From an uncultured Desulfobacterium sp. (GTDB lineage Bacteria > Desulfobacterota > DSM-4660 > Desulfatiglandales > Desulfatiglandaceae), in contig LT984854.1 of NCBI GenBank assembly GCA_900258555.1, forward strand, positions 916,409 through 978,232: a stretch of DNA of 61,824 bases. Reading direction: 5' to 3'. Positions 33,439 through 42,251 of this stretch are shown in pieces (position 1 is the first letter of the stretch; each line of letters starts with the position of its first letter). The notes beneath the pieces were generated by a model that worked only from the letters and a program-made list of their open reading frames with translations, had not been told where the DNA came from and did no database searches. A program made the position numbers and the translations under genes.

Positions 33439-35871
33439 ATGAAGATCAGTCTTAATTGGTTAAGAGAATATGTAGACATTGACATGCAGCCCGAAGAGCT
33501 GGGCAGGCTCCTTACCATGTCCGGGTTGGAGTTGGAGGGACTTGAACCATCGGGGCAGTCCCTCGGCGGTATTGTTGTGGCGAGGATAATCTCAATCTCC
33601 CCTCATCCTGAAGCAGACAGGCTTTCCTTATGTCAAGTGGACACAGGCAATGGGGAGGTCCAGGTTGTGTGCGGCGCCCCGAATATTTTTTCAGGGGCAC
33701 TTGCCCCTTTTGCGGGAGCAGGCGTATCCCTTCCAAGCGGCGCAACCATCAGCGACAGCAAAATAAGAGGGGTCAGATCGCAGGGTATGCTCCTGGCCGA
33801 AGATGAAATGGGGCTCACGGAAGATCATACAGGGGTGATGATTCTACCGCCGAACCTCGCACCCGGAACCCCTTTTTCCTCCATGTCCTCTGATTTAAAG
33901 CGGTTTGAGCTTGCCGACTGGGTGTTCGATCTATCCATTACACCAAATCGTCCCGACTGGACAAGCGTCCTGGGGGTGGCAAGGGAGATAGCAGCACTGA
34001 TAGGTCAGAGACTCAGACGGCCGGAGATAATAATAGAAGAGGGAGGCAGCCATATCGCAGGGCTTGCAAGCGTTTCCATCGCCGACCCTGTGGGTTGTCC
34101 CCGTTATGCCGCAGGGGTGATTCAGGGCGTTGACATAGGACCGTCGCCCTTCTGGATGAGACGAAGGCTCTTCCTGTCCGGGATCAGGAGTATCAATAAT
34201 ATCGTTGACGTAACAAACTACGTGCTCCTAGAAATGGGCCAACCCTTACACGCATTTGACTACAATAAGCTGAGGGAGAACAGGATAATAGTCAGGAGGG
34301 CGGAAAAAGGCGAGACCTTTACCACATTGGATGGTGAGACAAGGCCGCTTAATGACGAATCCCTGATGATATGCGACGGCGAAAGGCCAGTGGCCCTGGC
34401 TGGGATCATGGGAGGGCTAAACTCTGAGATCACTCCTGAAACGCAGGATGTACTCCTTGAGAGTGCATTCTTTGATCCTGTGACCATCAGAAGGTGCTCA
34501 AAGAGGCTTGGTCTATCTACCGAGGCCTCTTATCGTTTTGAAAGGGGTGTAGATATTGAAGGGGCGACGACCGCACTTAAGCGCGCCATGTCGCTGGTAT
34601 ATCAACTGGCGGGGGGAAGTATTGCATCCGGCATTATTGACAACTACCCCAGGCCTTATACACCACCTGACATACGCCTCCGCATTGACAAAATTAACCG
34701 TCTGCTTGGGACAAGTCTTACAAAAGATGCAGTAACAGGGTATATGAAGGCCCTTGAAATGGATGTCAGAGACAGCGGCGAGGACCAGCTTTTGATTAGT
34801 CCCCCCTCATTTCGGGTGGATATCACAAGAGAAGCGGATTTAATCGAGGAGGTGGCAAGGGTATTTGGTTATGAAAATATACCTGTAACATACCCAAGTA
34901 TCAGACCCGGCCAGGTAAACGATGCGCCGGAGCTCGCCCTGAGCGACCAAATAAGACAGATCATGTCAGGGCTGGGTTTTGCCGAGATCATCACATACAG
35001 CTTCATCTCTCCCAAGTCCGCTGATATGTTGGGCGCGGAAGAGGAAAGCCCGCTGAGAAAATTCGTGCCGATTCTAAATCCCCTTGCCATTGATCAGTCT
35101 GTAATGAGGACGTCTCTTATCCCTGGGATATTAAATACCGTTGCGGTAAATGTAGCCCATTATGAAAAAGACCTGAAGCTCTTTGAATGGGGAAAGGTCT
35201 TTTTTCAAATGGGGGAAGATCTGCAACCCAACGAAAAACTGCTTCTGACTGCTGTTATTACAGGACTGGCCCAGAAAAAATCCTGGCATTGTGATGACAG
35301 GGCTGTAGATTTTTATGACATCAAAGGGGTGCTTGAGGCCCTGCTGGCTGCGCTTGGCCTAAAGGATGTTACCTTCAAAAGAGAGAAAGATTTTAATTCC
35401 TATGACCCGGAGGTCTCAGCCGGCGTTTACTGCAAAGGCTCAGCCCTGGGGCGGGTAGGCCGCGTGTCTTCAAACGTACTGGAGGCGCACGGCCTCGAAA
35501 AGATTAACGCCTTCCTTTTTGAACTGGACATTGCGGCCCTCTTAAAAGAGATCCCGGAAACAAGGAGATTTCAGTCCATTGCAAGATTTCCCGCCGTTTA
35601 CAGGGATATCTCGCTCCTGCTTAATAGAAACATCGAAAGCGCGGGCGTTGTTGATATCATAAAAGAAAAGGGGTCTGATTTGATCGAGTCTGTTGAAATC
35701 TTTGATTTATACGAAGACATAAAATCAGACCGGCCTGAGAAGTCCCTCGCGTTCAGAATCTCTTACAGATCAAAAGACAGGACCCTTGACGGCGCAGAGG
35801 TGAATAGTTTACACGAAACCATTATTGATGAGATAAAGCTAAAGACAGGGGGAAGGCTGAGGGAGGGCTAA
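33439..35871 (+). CDS. pheT: Phenylalanyl-tRNA synthetase beta subunit
   Basis: An 810-residue non-catalytic partner. It has an N-terminal EMAP-like tRNA-binding fold (about 40-150; PHPEADRLSLCQVDTGNG, GVRSQGMLLAEDEMGL), the B3/B4 editing domain, B5 (about 405-480), the degenerate synthetase core, and the C-terminal anticodon-binding ferredoxin fold (FPAVYRDISLLLNRNIES). It is complete. A 128-base gap separates it from pheS, with no promoter I can defend. Confidence 0.98.
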   Translation: MKISLNWLREYVDIDMQPEELGRLLTMSGLELEGLEPSGQSLGGIVVARIISISPHPEADRLSLCQVDTGNGEVQVVCGAPNIFSGALAPFAGAGVSLPSGATISDSKIRGVRSQGMLLAEDEMGLTEDHTGVMILPPNLAPGTPFSSMSSDLKRFELADWVFDLSITPNRPDWTSVLGVAREIAALIGQRLRRPEIIIEEGGSHIAGLASVSIADPVGCPRYAAGVIQGVDIGPSPFWMRRRLFLSGIRSINNIVDVTNYVLLEMGQPLHAFDYNKLRENRIIVRRAEKGETFTTLDGETRPLNDESLMICDGERPVALAGIMGGLNSEITPETQDVLLESAFFDPVTIRRCSKRLGLSTEASYRFERGVDIEGATTALKRAMSLVYQLAGGSIASGIIDNYPRPYTPPDIRLRIDKINRLLGTSLTKDAVTGYMKALEMDVRDSGEDQLLISPPSFRVDITREADLIEEVARVFGYENIPVTYPSIRPGQVNDAPELALSDQIRQIMSGLGFAEIITYSFISPKSADMLGAEEESPLRKFVPILNPLAIDQSVMRTSLIPGILNTVAVNVAHYEKDLKLFEWGKVFFQMGEDLQPNEKLLLTAVITGLAQKKSWHCDDRAVDFYDIKGVLEALLAALGLKDVTFKREKDFNSYDPEVSAGVYCKGSALGRVGRVSSNVLEAHGLEKINAFLFELDIAALLKEIPETRRFQSIARFPAVYRDISLLLNRNIESAGVVDIIKEKGSDLIESVEIFDLYEDIKSDRPEKSLAFRISYRSKDRTLDGAEVNSLHETIIDEIKLKTGGRLREG

Positions 35872-35873
35872 AG

Positions 35874-36200
35874 ATGGTCCATATTCCTGATGACAAGCGG
35901 TATTTTCGTATAGGCGATGCCAGCAGAATCATCGGTGTTGAACCATATGTCCTTAGATTCTGGGAGAGTGAATTTCCGCAGATCAGGCCACAGAGGGCGG
36001 ATTCCAAGCAGAGGACATATCAGAAAAAGGACATCGAGACCCTTCTCGAGATAAAAAGGCTCCTCTACGAAGAAAAAATGACAATAGAGGGCGCAAAAAA
36101 GCGCTTAAGCCAGGAAAAGTCAGCGGGCGCCAGGTCTGATAATAAGCTTTTGGAAGACATTAAAGGGGGGCTGAACGAACTTTTAGAAATATTGGCCTAG
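35874..36200 (+). CDS. MerR-family regulator at the end of the pheST operon
   Basis: A 108-residue protein with a MerR-type winged helix: YFRIGDASRIIGVEPYVLRF, WESEF, RTYQKKDIETLLEIKRLLYE, followed by a short helix and no ligand domain. It starts two bases after pheT. A small MerR protein is a frequent last member of this operon in Deltaproteobacteria, usually after ihfA. The ihfA gene is absent here. Its target is unknown. Confidence 0.9.
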   Translation: MVHIPDDKRYFRIGDASRIIGVEPYVLRFWESEFPQIRPQRADSKQRTYQKKDIETLLEIKRLLYEEKMTIEGAKKRLSQEKSAGARSDNKLLEDIKGGLNELLEILA

Positions 36201-36286
36201 GGGAAGTTTGTCCGAAAGAGGCTATTTCCCCCAAACTCAATGTCGCAATCCTGCACTGCCCATAAGCCGTTCAATGCAGTTTACAG

Positions 36287-36829
36287 TTAAAGGCCTTTTG
36301 GAATTTTGGACGCCATTAATTTCTTCCGGTTTAACTTGCGCCCATCTACTATAAACGTACCGTCGCCGATCGCGTGAACAGTCCGTTTCTCTTTGCGCGA
36401 GGTGTCAAAGTATGCCGCAACAGCTTCAAGAACGATGATGTTGTGTCTTTTGACGATGTCGACGACCTTACATTCAATATTTGCGAGGCACTCCTTTATC
36501 AAAGGTGCTTTGACTTCTTTCCCTTTCACGGCAGTCAGTTTGAATTTCTCGAATTTGTCGGTATCCACACCCGAGCATGTTCCTATTCCAACGATTTTAT
36601 CAAGCATGTCAACTGTGGGTATTGAAATAACACATTCCTTCGTTTTACGAAGAGCTGCAAAGGAGTAATTCCACTCTCCTGTGGTTATGGCGAATTTCGG
36701 CTTGAAATCCAATACCATTGTCCATGATATGGTCATAACGTTGTTCTTCCTGCCGTCATACGTTGTAACAAGCACCACCGGTCCCGATTCCAGCAATGTA
36801 AACGCTTTGTCAATTTTCAATTTTTTCAT
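36287..36829 (-). CDS. Flavin reductase-like FMN-binding protein
   Basis: About 180 residues of the split-barrel flavin reductase-like family. The FMN-binding core is visible: SGPVVLVTTYDGRKNNVMTI, then ISWTMVLDFKPKFAITTG and NYSFAALRKTKECVISIPT. The start at 36829 follows AGGGGGG, and the 60-residue extension to 37009 overlaps DUF169 and looks spurious. It is the last gene of a probable DsrE-DUF169-flavoprotein operon. Related proteins in anaerobes transfer electrons or reduce flavins; the substrate is unknown. Confidence 0.88.
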   Translation of the reverse strand: MKKLKIDKAFTLLESGPVVLVTTYDGRKNNVMTISWTMVLDFKPKFAITTGEWNYSFAALRKTKECVISIPTVDMLDKIVGIGTCSGVDTDKFEKFKLTAVKGKEVKAPLIKECLANIECKVVDIVKRHNIIVLEAVAAYFDTSRKEKRTVHAIGDGTFIVDGRKLNRKKLMASKIPKGL

Positions 36830-36843
36830 AAATGAATACCCCC

Positions 36844-37560
36844 CTATTTGGAGACTGATTTCAGCAGGGAAATAGGCTTGGCCAGATCCAGGATGTGGGC
36901 ATGTAGTGTCTCCAAAAGGGTCCCGGGGACGCCCATCATGAGATGACCGGCGCCGATAGCAGATTTCAGGCGGCAACCCAGCCCCAGGAAGGTAATATTG
37001 GGAAGACATTTAAGCAGAGGCCACACTGTAATGTCCGAGCACCCTCCCAGTGCACCTCCGGACTGAGGCAGATCCATTTTACCACCCTTTTCATAGTTGA
37101 CGGAATAGAGCAACCACATAACCTGTTCACTGTTCGCTGTAAAGACGACAACATGGGGCGTGTCCTGAAAGCTGGAAAGGGGCGCGATCAGGATGGAGCG
37201 AGTCGAGCCTTTCTCCAGACAGATGGCGCCCAGCACGGTTGCTGCAGAAGCGGCTTCCGAGCCAAAAAGGCCGACGCCATATTTTTCCAATACGCCGTCA
37301 TCCAGATAATCCGAAGGGTTTTCTTCGAAACCCAGTGCGGCGGTTCCCAGCTTGCAGCCCATCTGATCCTTTTTGAGCAACAGACTCTGTCCCTTGCCGG
37401 CAAGGATCAAGGCCTGGCAATAGCTCTTGACCTGGCCTTCGAATGGTGAAACGTGCCGGGGTATAGTCTGGCCTTCCTTGTATAATGAGACCCCCACCGG
37501 CTCGTATTCAAGGGAAAGTTCCCGAATCAGGTCCTGTGAAATAGCTTTAAATTCTTTCAT
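36844..37560 (-). CDS. DUF169 family protein
   Basis: A 238-residue protein matching the DUF169 pattern of anaerobes: an N-terminal LSLEYEPVGVSLYKEGQTIP, a cysteine in SYCQALILAGKG, CKLGTAALGF, then GGALGGCSDITVWPLL and a C-terminal LGCRLKSAIGAGHLMMGVPG. Conserved cysteines suggest a metal or redox centre, but the function is not established. The SD is AAGGA. It lies between the DsrE-like selenoprotein and a flavin reductase-like gene, suggesting a small redox or sulfur-related unit. Confidence 0.88.
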   Translation of the reverse strand: MKEFKAISQDLIRELSLEYEPVGVSLYKEGQTIPRHVSPFEGQVKSYCQALILAGKGQSLLLKKDQMGCKLGTAALGFEENPSDYLDDGVLEKYGVGLFGSEAASAATVLGAICLEKGSTRSILIAPLSSFQDTPHVVVFTANSEQVMWLLYSVNYEKGGKMDLPQSGGALGGCSDITVWPLLKCLPNITFLGLGCRLKSAIGAGHLMMGVPGTLLETLHAHILDLAKPISLLKSVSK

Positions 37561-37650
37561 GACTTTTTCCTTTTCAAGAAATTAAGGCGCAAATGAAGTG
37601 CAAATGAATGTGCAACCTTCTCAAAGATGTTATGCCTACTCCATTTTATT

Positions 37651-37962
37651 TTAAAATGTGAAAACCTTGTCTGCTTCCTTAGACAATTCATAAAGATCGT
37701 CCATCCACGCAATGGGGCAAGAACTTGATCCCTCCAGACCGTGGGATTTCATGCAAACCCCTCAGACATAAAAATCTCCATCGAATTGGTTGACCTGATC
37801 AATCACATTGAATTGATCATTGCTGATCTTTTCATAAAGGACGCCTTTGCCGAGCATAAAGACAGATACTTCATCTCCCTTCTTAACGGCAACGTTTGCC
37901 AACCTCATGGCATTGTATGCTGTTTCAGCATCGTCTGTGGAAATAATAAATAGTGCTTTCAT
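37651..37962 (-). CDS. DsrE-like selenoprotein (in-frame UGA as selenocysteine)
   Basis: 103 residues if the TGA at 37762-37764 is read as selenocysteine. The N-terminal part (MKALFIISTDDAETAYNAMR, then GDEVSVFMLGKGVLYEK) is a DsrE/DsrF-like sulfur-carrier fold. After QFDGDFYV comes U67-G-V-C70, a UxxC redox motif where relatives have CxxC. The frame continues with MKSHGLEGSSSCPIAWMDDL to TAA, exactly the family's C-terminus. A SECIS-like hairpin follows the UGA. The start is ATG at 37962 with SD GGAG; a TTG upstream is less likely. Standard gene calling would stop at the UGA and lose 37 residues. It leads an operon with DUF169 and a flavoprotein. Confidence 0.87.
37714..37761 (-). promoter_or_regulatory. 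Bacterial SECIS element
   Basis: Immediately 3' of the UGA: GGGG (37758-37761) can pair with CCCC (37714-37717), and ATCCC (37743-37747) with GGGAT (37728-37732). The apical loop ACGGTCTGGA contains GGUCU, the same loop core as in E. coli fdhF. The loop G lies about 21 bases after the UGA, in the range for SelB. Confidence 0.75.
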
Positions 37963-38374
37963 TTTTTTCTCCAATCATTTGTAATTAATCTTTATATAAG
38001 TAAGTGTAAATAACATAAAACATGCATTTGAGCATCTTGCCTGCCCAAACTGATTGGTTGGACGATTAGGTTGAAAAGAGGATTAATCCGGCTTTTTCCT
38101 TTCAACAAACATAAAAATCAGTAACGGCGATTATTCCAAACAGTGTTAATCCAGAGCAGATCTGATCCCAGACTGCCCCCTCACCCTGGGGGACTCCTTG
38201 CTTAAATGATATTGCCATCCCAAAGTTGTTCACAAAAATTTTTCCAGGGCATAATTAGGATATCTGAATCCAGTTTTTTTTGGATATGACAACTTGACAT
38301 CCAGGTCAACTTATTTGTGATAATCGGGACAACATGGCGCAATTATCATATTATTGTGGGAAAATGGTAAAGAA
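37963..38374. other. Intergenic stretch between selenoprotein and isomerase genes
   Basis: About 410 bases with no gene I can support. It holds a TTGAC/GTCAA dyad (38294-38309) and a GATAAT (38319-38324) that could make a weak plus-strand promoter, but no plus-strand gene follows. The promoter of the selenoprotein operon should lie near 37980-38060, where the sequence is A/T-rich, without a clear -35/-10 pair. Confidence 0.4.
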
Positions 38375-39196
38375 TCAAAAGGCATCCTTAAGCATATCTA
38401 CTAGTCTATTTCTGGCTTCATTCAATAGCGATGGGGGCTGGGGCCATTGTTCCATGATGATAGCGCCGGAAAAACCGCGTTTTTCAAGGCGCTCCAGGAG
38501 CCCTGCTATCCCGGATGGGTCTTTTCCCGCAGGGCCTGTAAATATGGTCAGATGGCTGTCACGGTCGCCGTAGTTTTCATGCACGTGGAGATGTATTATC
38601 GGGACCTGCGGACCTAGAATATCTACATACCCTAAATAGTCATTCAGGGTTTCTTTACATAGATTGGCGTGACCCAGATCAAGACACATACCCACGCAAG
38701 ATGTATCTAGCTCAGTATTGCGCAGGTGTTCAAACAGGATGTTAAAGGCGGCTGGGCCTGTAGCAGGCACATTTTCTATGGAAAGTCTTATCGCGTTTGC
38801 TGACAAGAGTTCTATAAGGTGGCTTATCGCCTGAACGAAGGCCTGGGCCCCTTCATCAGCAAAGAAATGTATGTTTACAAGGCATGCGCCGATATCCAGG
38901 GCAAATTCGGCATTTCTTAAGATGGTATCATAACTTTCCTTCTTTAATGGGTTTGCCGTCCATGGCAGATGAACCGACAGGGCGATGTCATGGTCATTGG
39001 CGATCTTTTTGATCAATGCACGGGTCTTTTTACCTAAATCCCCCTCTGTCCACCCGGCCCCGCTGACCTTAAGATCAGGGAACCACTCAAAGGCATCAAA
39101 GCTATTTACTACAGCATATCTGAATGGCTCGCTGATGCTTACAGTTGAAAAAAAAGTCTGATTGCCGATACGGATGCGCCCTTTTTTAATCACCAT
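38375..39196 (-). CDS. Sugar phosphate isomerase/epimerase-like TIM-barrel protein
   Basis: A 273-residue protein of the xylose isomerase-like/AP endonuclease 2 superfamily. Metal-site motifs in order: LSVHLPWTAN (His), LVNIHFFAD (His), LSIENVPATG (Glu), VGMCLDLGHANL (Asp, His), IIHLHVHENYG (His) and IIMEQWPQ (Glu). It overlaps the end of the glucan water dikinase gene by 11 bases, so translation is coupled. The substrate is unknown. In this operon it could act on a sugar released from the glucan, but relatives also include endonucleases and lyases. Confidence 0.82.
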   Translation of the reverse strand: MVIKKGRIRIGNQTFFSTVSISEPFRYAVVNSFDAFEWFPDLKVSGAGWTEGDLGKKTRALIKKIANDHDIALSVHLPWTANPLKKESYDTILRNAEFALDIGACLVNIHFFADEGAQAFVQAISHLIELLSANAIRLSIENVPATGPAAFNILFEHLRNTELDTSCVGMCLDLGHANLCKETLNDYLGYVDILGPQVPIIHLHVHENYGDRDSHLTIFTGPAGKDPSGIAGLLERLEKRGFSGAIIMEQWPQPPSLLNEARNRLVDMLKDAF

Positions 39197-42100
39197 TAAT
39201 TCCCACCTGAGGTCGTGTCTGGACTACATAATATCTGTCATTGGAGTAAACACCCTCTATATCCTGAGGATAGCCAAATAGTTTCTCTACCATTACGCCT
39301 ATGGCCGCAACCTTTATACAGAATTCCCTTTGAAATTCTTCATCCCACACAAGAGGCTCTTTGGAGTAATCAAGCACTGCTTGCGTTGGGGCCTGTAACA
39401 TAACGCTGTCGTAAAGGCCTGCGCCGGCGTAATCAACAAGATCCTCTCCATTTGAATCAGAACGGAAGATCAACCCGTTGCCGAAGAGGCCGATGCTCTT
39501 GCTGGGAAATGCATGAAGGTGAGGCGTTTTCTTGCCTTTTTTCATGGAAAAGCTGAAAGCCCTTCCAGGGTAATTTCCCACCAGCGTCTCCCCAAGTCCT
39601 GGGACAGCCTCAGCATAGATCTCATCCCGGTCCGAAGTAAATGGGTTTATGGTGTGAATCACAAAACTGTAATCCGCTTCAATAACCTCCTGGATGAGGA
39701 CCGACATAAAAAGATCACGATGCAGGATGCCCTGTGCCCTGCGGCTTAAAAAGGCCCGCTCATTCCATTTTGAGCCCCAGACCTTCTTGATGCATTCCCA
39801 TGCGCCGGCCCAGTTTTCGATGATCAGTCCCGCATCTTCATTCACCCTCTGGAGTGACGACCTTAAGGCGTCAGGGGCCTTGAGGCCGAGGATGACGGCC
39901 TTTAAATCCCCCAGGAGTCCACAGACGGAATCTACTGCCGTATCATCAGCCTTTTTTGTCAGATGATCATACTGCCTGGCCGCCTCCTCGTTTATTTTTT
40001 CATAGAGCACCTGTTCAAAGACGCCGAATGGCATGGCTACAGAAATTGGCAGGCCTATCCACCCGGGCAGGATTACCCTGAGCCGTTTTAAATGATTGGC
40101 TTTTCCACCCACCGTCCTATCGCTAAAATCCCTCTCCGAAATGGCATAGGAAGAAAACTCGGGCCTGGATGCCAGGATGCGGACAGGCCGGATTTTTGGC
40201 GATGTCTTTTTTGCATCTTGCTCACCCTTCTTGACCTCGACCTCACCTGCGGCGTTTACAGTCAGCCCGATCACCTGCCCTCTTAAGGACCTTAAATGTT
40301 CCAGTGTATCTGTGTCATAGCATGTGGCGATCAGTACCTGGGCGTTTCTGGCGCGAATGGCCACATGAGATACGATGTCGGTGGTGTCAGGGGTGATGAT
40401 GGCGGTTACACCCTGGGGTATTTCCTCATTGCCGACGATCTTGTCGGTAATGATGATTGTCGGCCTGACAAAGCTCTTATATTTAATGGATTCAAGGCTT
40501 GAGGCCTCTTCCACCTGTCCCATGCCCTTTCCCTGGCTGACTACCTGCCAATTGCCCAGGACCGCACTCTTTCTGAGTATCGGGTTTAGGTGCCGCAACA
40601 GCATCACCAGAACAAACGCGGGCCTGCCGCGCACCACCTCTTCAGTGAAAAGCGTAATGGTCCATGAATCCGCGTTAAATGCCTTTCCCATCAATTCCGC
40701 CTTTGGCTGGAGCAGCTTATAATATTGATCAATAGTGCCGTTTACCATCCGTCCAAGGCGTTCGAGCACAGACTGGGCCTTAAGCGCCCGGTGTTGGTCA
40801 AATTTAGGCTTGTCCCCCAAAAGCCTCCACTGAATACGGCACTGGTTAAGCTCTACATCGTCATCAGTGAGGGCCATATTGTCCATCATCACAGCTATCA
40901 GCCTCGCCAACCGGTTTCCCTCCCATTTGAAATGGAGGGACCTTTCCACTGCCACCCGCAGATAATCCTCCAGCGCCAGGTCCAGAAATAGCATGTCCCG
41001 CACCCCGTCCCTGTGTCCTTTGAGCCAAAGTGCAACTTGCCTGCGGCCCTCTGTAATCCAGCCCAACAGGGAAAATAGACCATCAGGCCCGGAATCCTTG
41101 TTCGACCATATATAGTCCATTAAAGTGTGCATATCATTGTCAAACAGATATCTTGCCGCCTGGATGGCAGCACCAAGATCAGTCCCTGAATGCACCCCTT
41201 TTAACACCCCCAAAAAGTCCCCGAAATCGTGGATAAGGGCATCCTTCAAATGAGGAATAAAATCCGGTTGAGACCTGATAGGTCTATCATAGCCTGTTAG
41301 ACGCTCCCTGGTGACCCCGCCTTCGGCAAGCCTCTTATAAAAAAGGTCCATATTTCCATCGCTTCTTAAAAAGGCCAGATAAGCTTCACAGATCACCACA
41401 TCATCCGGGGTAGTATTATTATGCAGCTTCTGGTGCCACTCTTCCATAAAATGGCCGGAGACCTCTTTGATGTGGTGGCGGTGCATGATATTCAAGATCT
41501 CGTCACGCACCCGCTGTCCTTCCCCACCCCTGCCAAGGTTGGTAAGAATCAGACGTACATGGTGGCGCGCCGGGGGATAATCCATATAAAGGTCTGAGAA
41601 TTTATTTGTTAAACGATCCAGTGCATGGCTCAGTTCCCTTGGCTGGGTGTTGTAGTTTCTCTGCCAGTCCAACTGCCTTATGGCGGAATAACGTAGCCAG
41701 ACGTAGACAAGGGAAAGACCGTCCGGGTCATCTCTTATGTCATCCAACAGGTCATAACAAAGATTGAACCTATGCATCAGTGTCCATGAATGGACCCCCG
41801 TCTCCCTTTCAACAATCCTTTTAAAGATGTCATCAAGATCAATATGCCTCGTAGGCAATTGTCCTGTTGTTGATGAAGACCTTGAAGGGATTTCAATCAG
41901 ATAGTCCTGACCGTGGTTATTGTCCCAAAGGTTGTCATCCGGGAAAAAGAGGACAAAGCCTATAAGAGGAAACCGTAGATTATCATTGAGCTTCAGGAGG
42001 ACCTCTGCCTTGCCGTCTTTCTCAAGAAATGGGCTCTGAAGGGCCTTATCGCCAAAGGGCCTGCTTTGCTCCGGCCACAGGGATTTATCAGGGATAACCC

Positions 42101-42251
42101 AGGATCGTTCACCCCGGTGTCGAAATCCCCAATGAAAAATGACCTTGCGTTGGGCATCCGTACTGATAATGACCTCAACGCCGGTTTCGGTAATCTGTTT
42201 ATTAACAAGGAGCATGAGGCCGCTTCTTGTGAGAATATTTTCAGTAGTCAT
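39186..42251 (-). CDS. Alpha-glucan water dikinase (plant GWD-like) with CBM45-like domain
   Basis: A 1,021-residue dikinase that would transfer the beta-phosphate of ATP to glucosyl units of an alpha-glucan, releasing the gamma-phosphate to water. The N-terminus (about 10-125) looks like one CBM45 starch-binding module: VIFHWGFRHRGE, WVIPDKSLWPE, IGFVLFFPDDNLWDNNHG. The middle has MEEWHQKLHNNTTPDDVVIC, ERLTGYDRPIRSQPDF and HSGTDLGAAI, all hallmarks of plant GWD. The catalytic histidine is about His629 in DTTDIVSHVAIRARN. The C-terminal ATP-binding domain has FRSDSNGEDLVDYAGAGLYD and ends VVQTRPQ. Plant GWD is longer, with two CBM45 domains. PEP synthase and pyruvate phosphate dikinase are excluded by domain order and by the GWD-specific middle. 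It overlaps GH57 by one base. Confidence 0.93.
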   Translation of the reverse strand: MTTENILTRSGLMLLVNKQITETGVEVIISTDAQRKVIFHWGFRHRGERSWVIPDKSLWPEQSRPFGDKALQSPFLEKDGKAEVLLKLNDNLRFPLIGFVLFFPDDNLWDNNHGQDYLIEIPSRSSSTTGQLPTRHIDLDDIFKRIVERETGVHSWTLMHRFNLCYDLLDDIRDDPDGLSLVYVWLRYSAIRQLDWQRNYNTQPRELSHALDRLTNKFSDLYMDYPPARHHVRLILTNLGRGGEGQRVRDEILNIMHRHHIKEVSGHFMEEWHQKLHNNTTPDDVVICEAYLAFLRSDGNMDLFYKRLAEGGVTRERLTGYDRPIRSQPDFIPHLKDALIHDFGDFLGVLKGVHSGTDLGAAIQAARYLFDNDMHTLMDYIWSNKDSGPDGLFSLLGWITEGRRQVALWLKGHRDGVRDMLFLDLALEDYLRVAVERSLHFKWEGNRLARLIAVMMDNMALTDDDVELNQCRIQWRLLGDKPKFDQHRALKAQSVLERLGRMVNGTIDQYYKLLQPKAELMGKAFNADSWTITLFTEEVVRGRPAFVLVMLLRHLNPILRKSAVLGNWQVVSQGKGMGQVEEASSLESIKYKSFVRPTIIITDKIVGNEEIPQGVTAIITPDTTDIVSHVAIRARNAQVLIATCYDTDTLEHLRSLRGQVIGLTVNAAGEVEVKKGEQDAKKTSPKIRPVRILASRPEFSSYAISERDFSDRTVGGKANHLKRLRVILPGWIGLPISVAMPFGVFEQVLYEKINEEAARQYDHLTKKADDTAVDSVCGLLGDLKAVILGLKAPDALRSSLQRVNEDAGLIIENWAGAWECIKKVWGSKWNERAFLSRRAQGILHRDLFMSVLIQEVIEADYSFVIHTINPFTSDRDEIYAEAVPGLGETLVGNYPGRAFSFSMKKGKKTPHLHAFPSKSIGLFGNGLIFRSDSNGEDLVDYAGAGLYDSVMLQAPTQAVLDYSKEPLVWDEEFQREFCIKVAAIGVMVEKLFGYPQDIEGVYSNDRYYVVQTRPQVGINGD

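Noticed and set aside
37762-37974. DsrE-like gene ending at TGA as a 70-residue truncated protein
   Set aside because: The downstream frame continues with family-like sequence to a TAA and a SECIS-like hairpin follows the TGA.
38294-38324. Plus-strand promoter (TTGACA...GATAAT) with TTGAC/GTCAA dyad
   Set aside because: The spacer is 19 bases and no plus-strand gene follows for 7 kb; could be an antisense start but nothing else supports it.
39186-42251. Reading the 1,021-residue dikinase as PEP synthase or pyruvate phosphate dikinase
   Set aside because: The nucleotide-binding domain is at the C-terminus, the middle has GWD-specific blocks and no PEP/pyruvate barrel follows the phospho-histidine domain.
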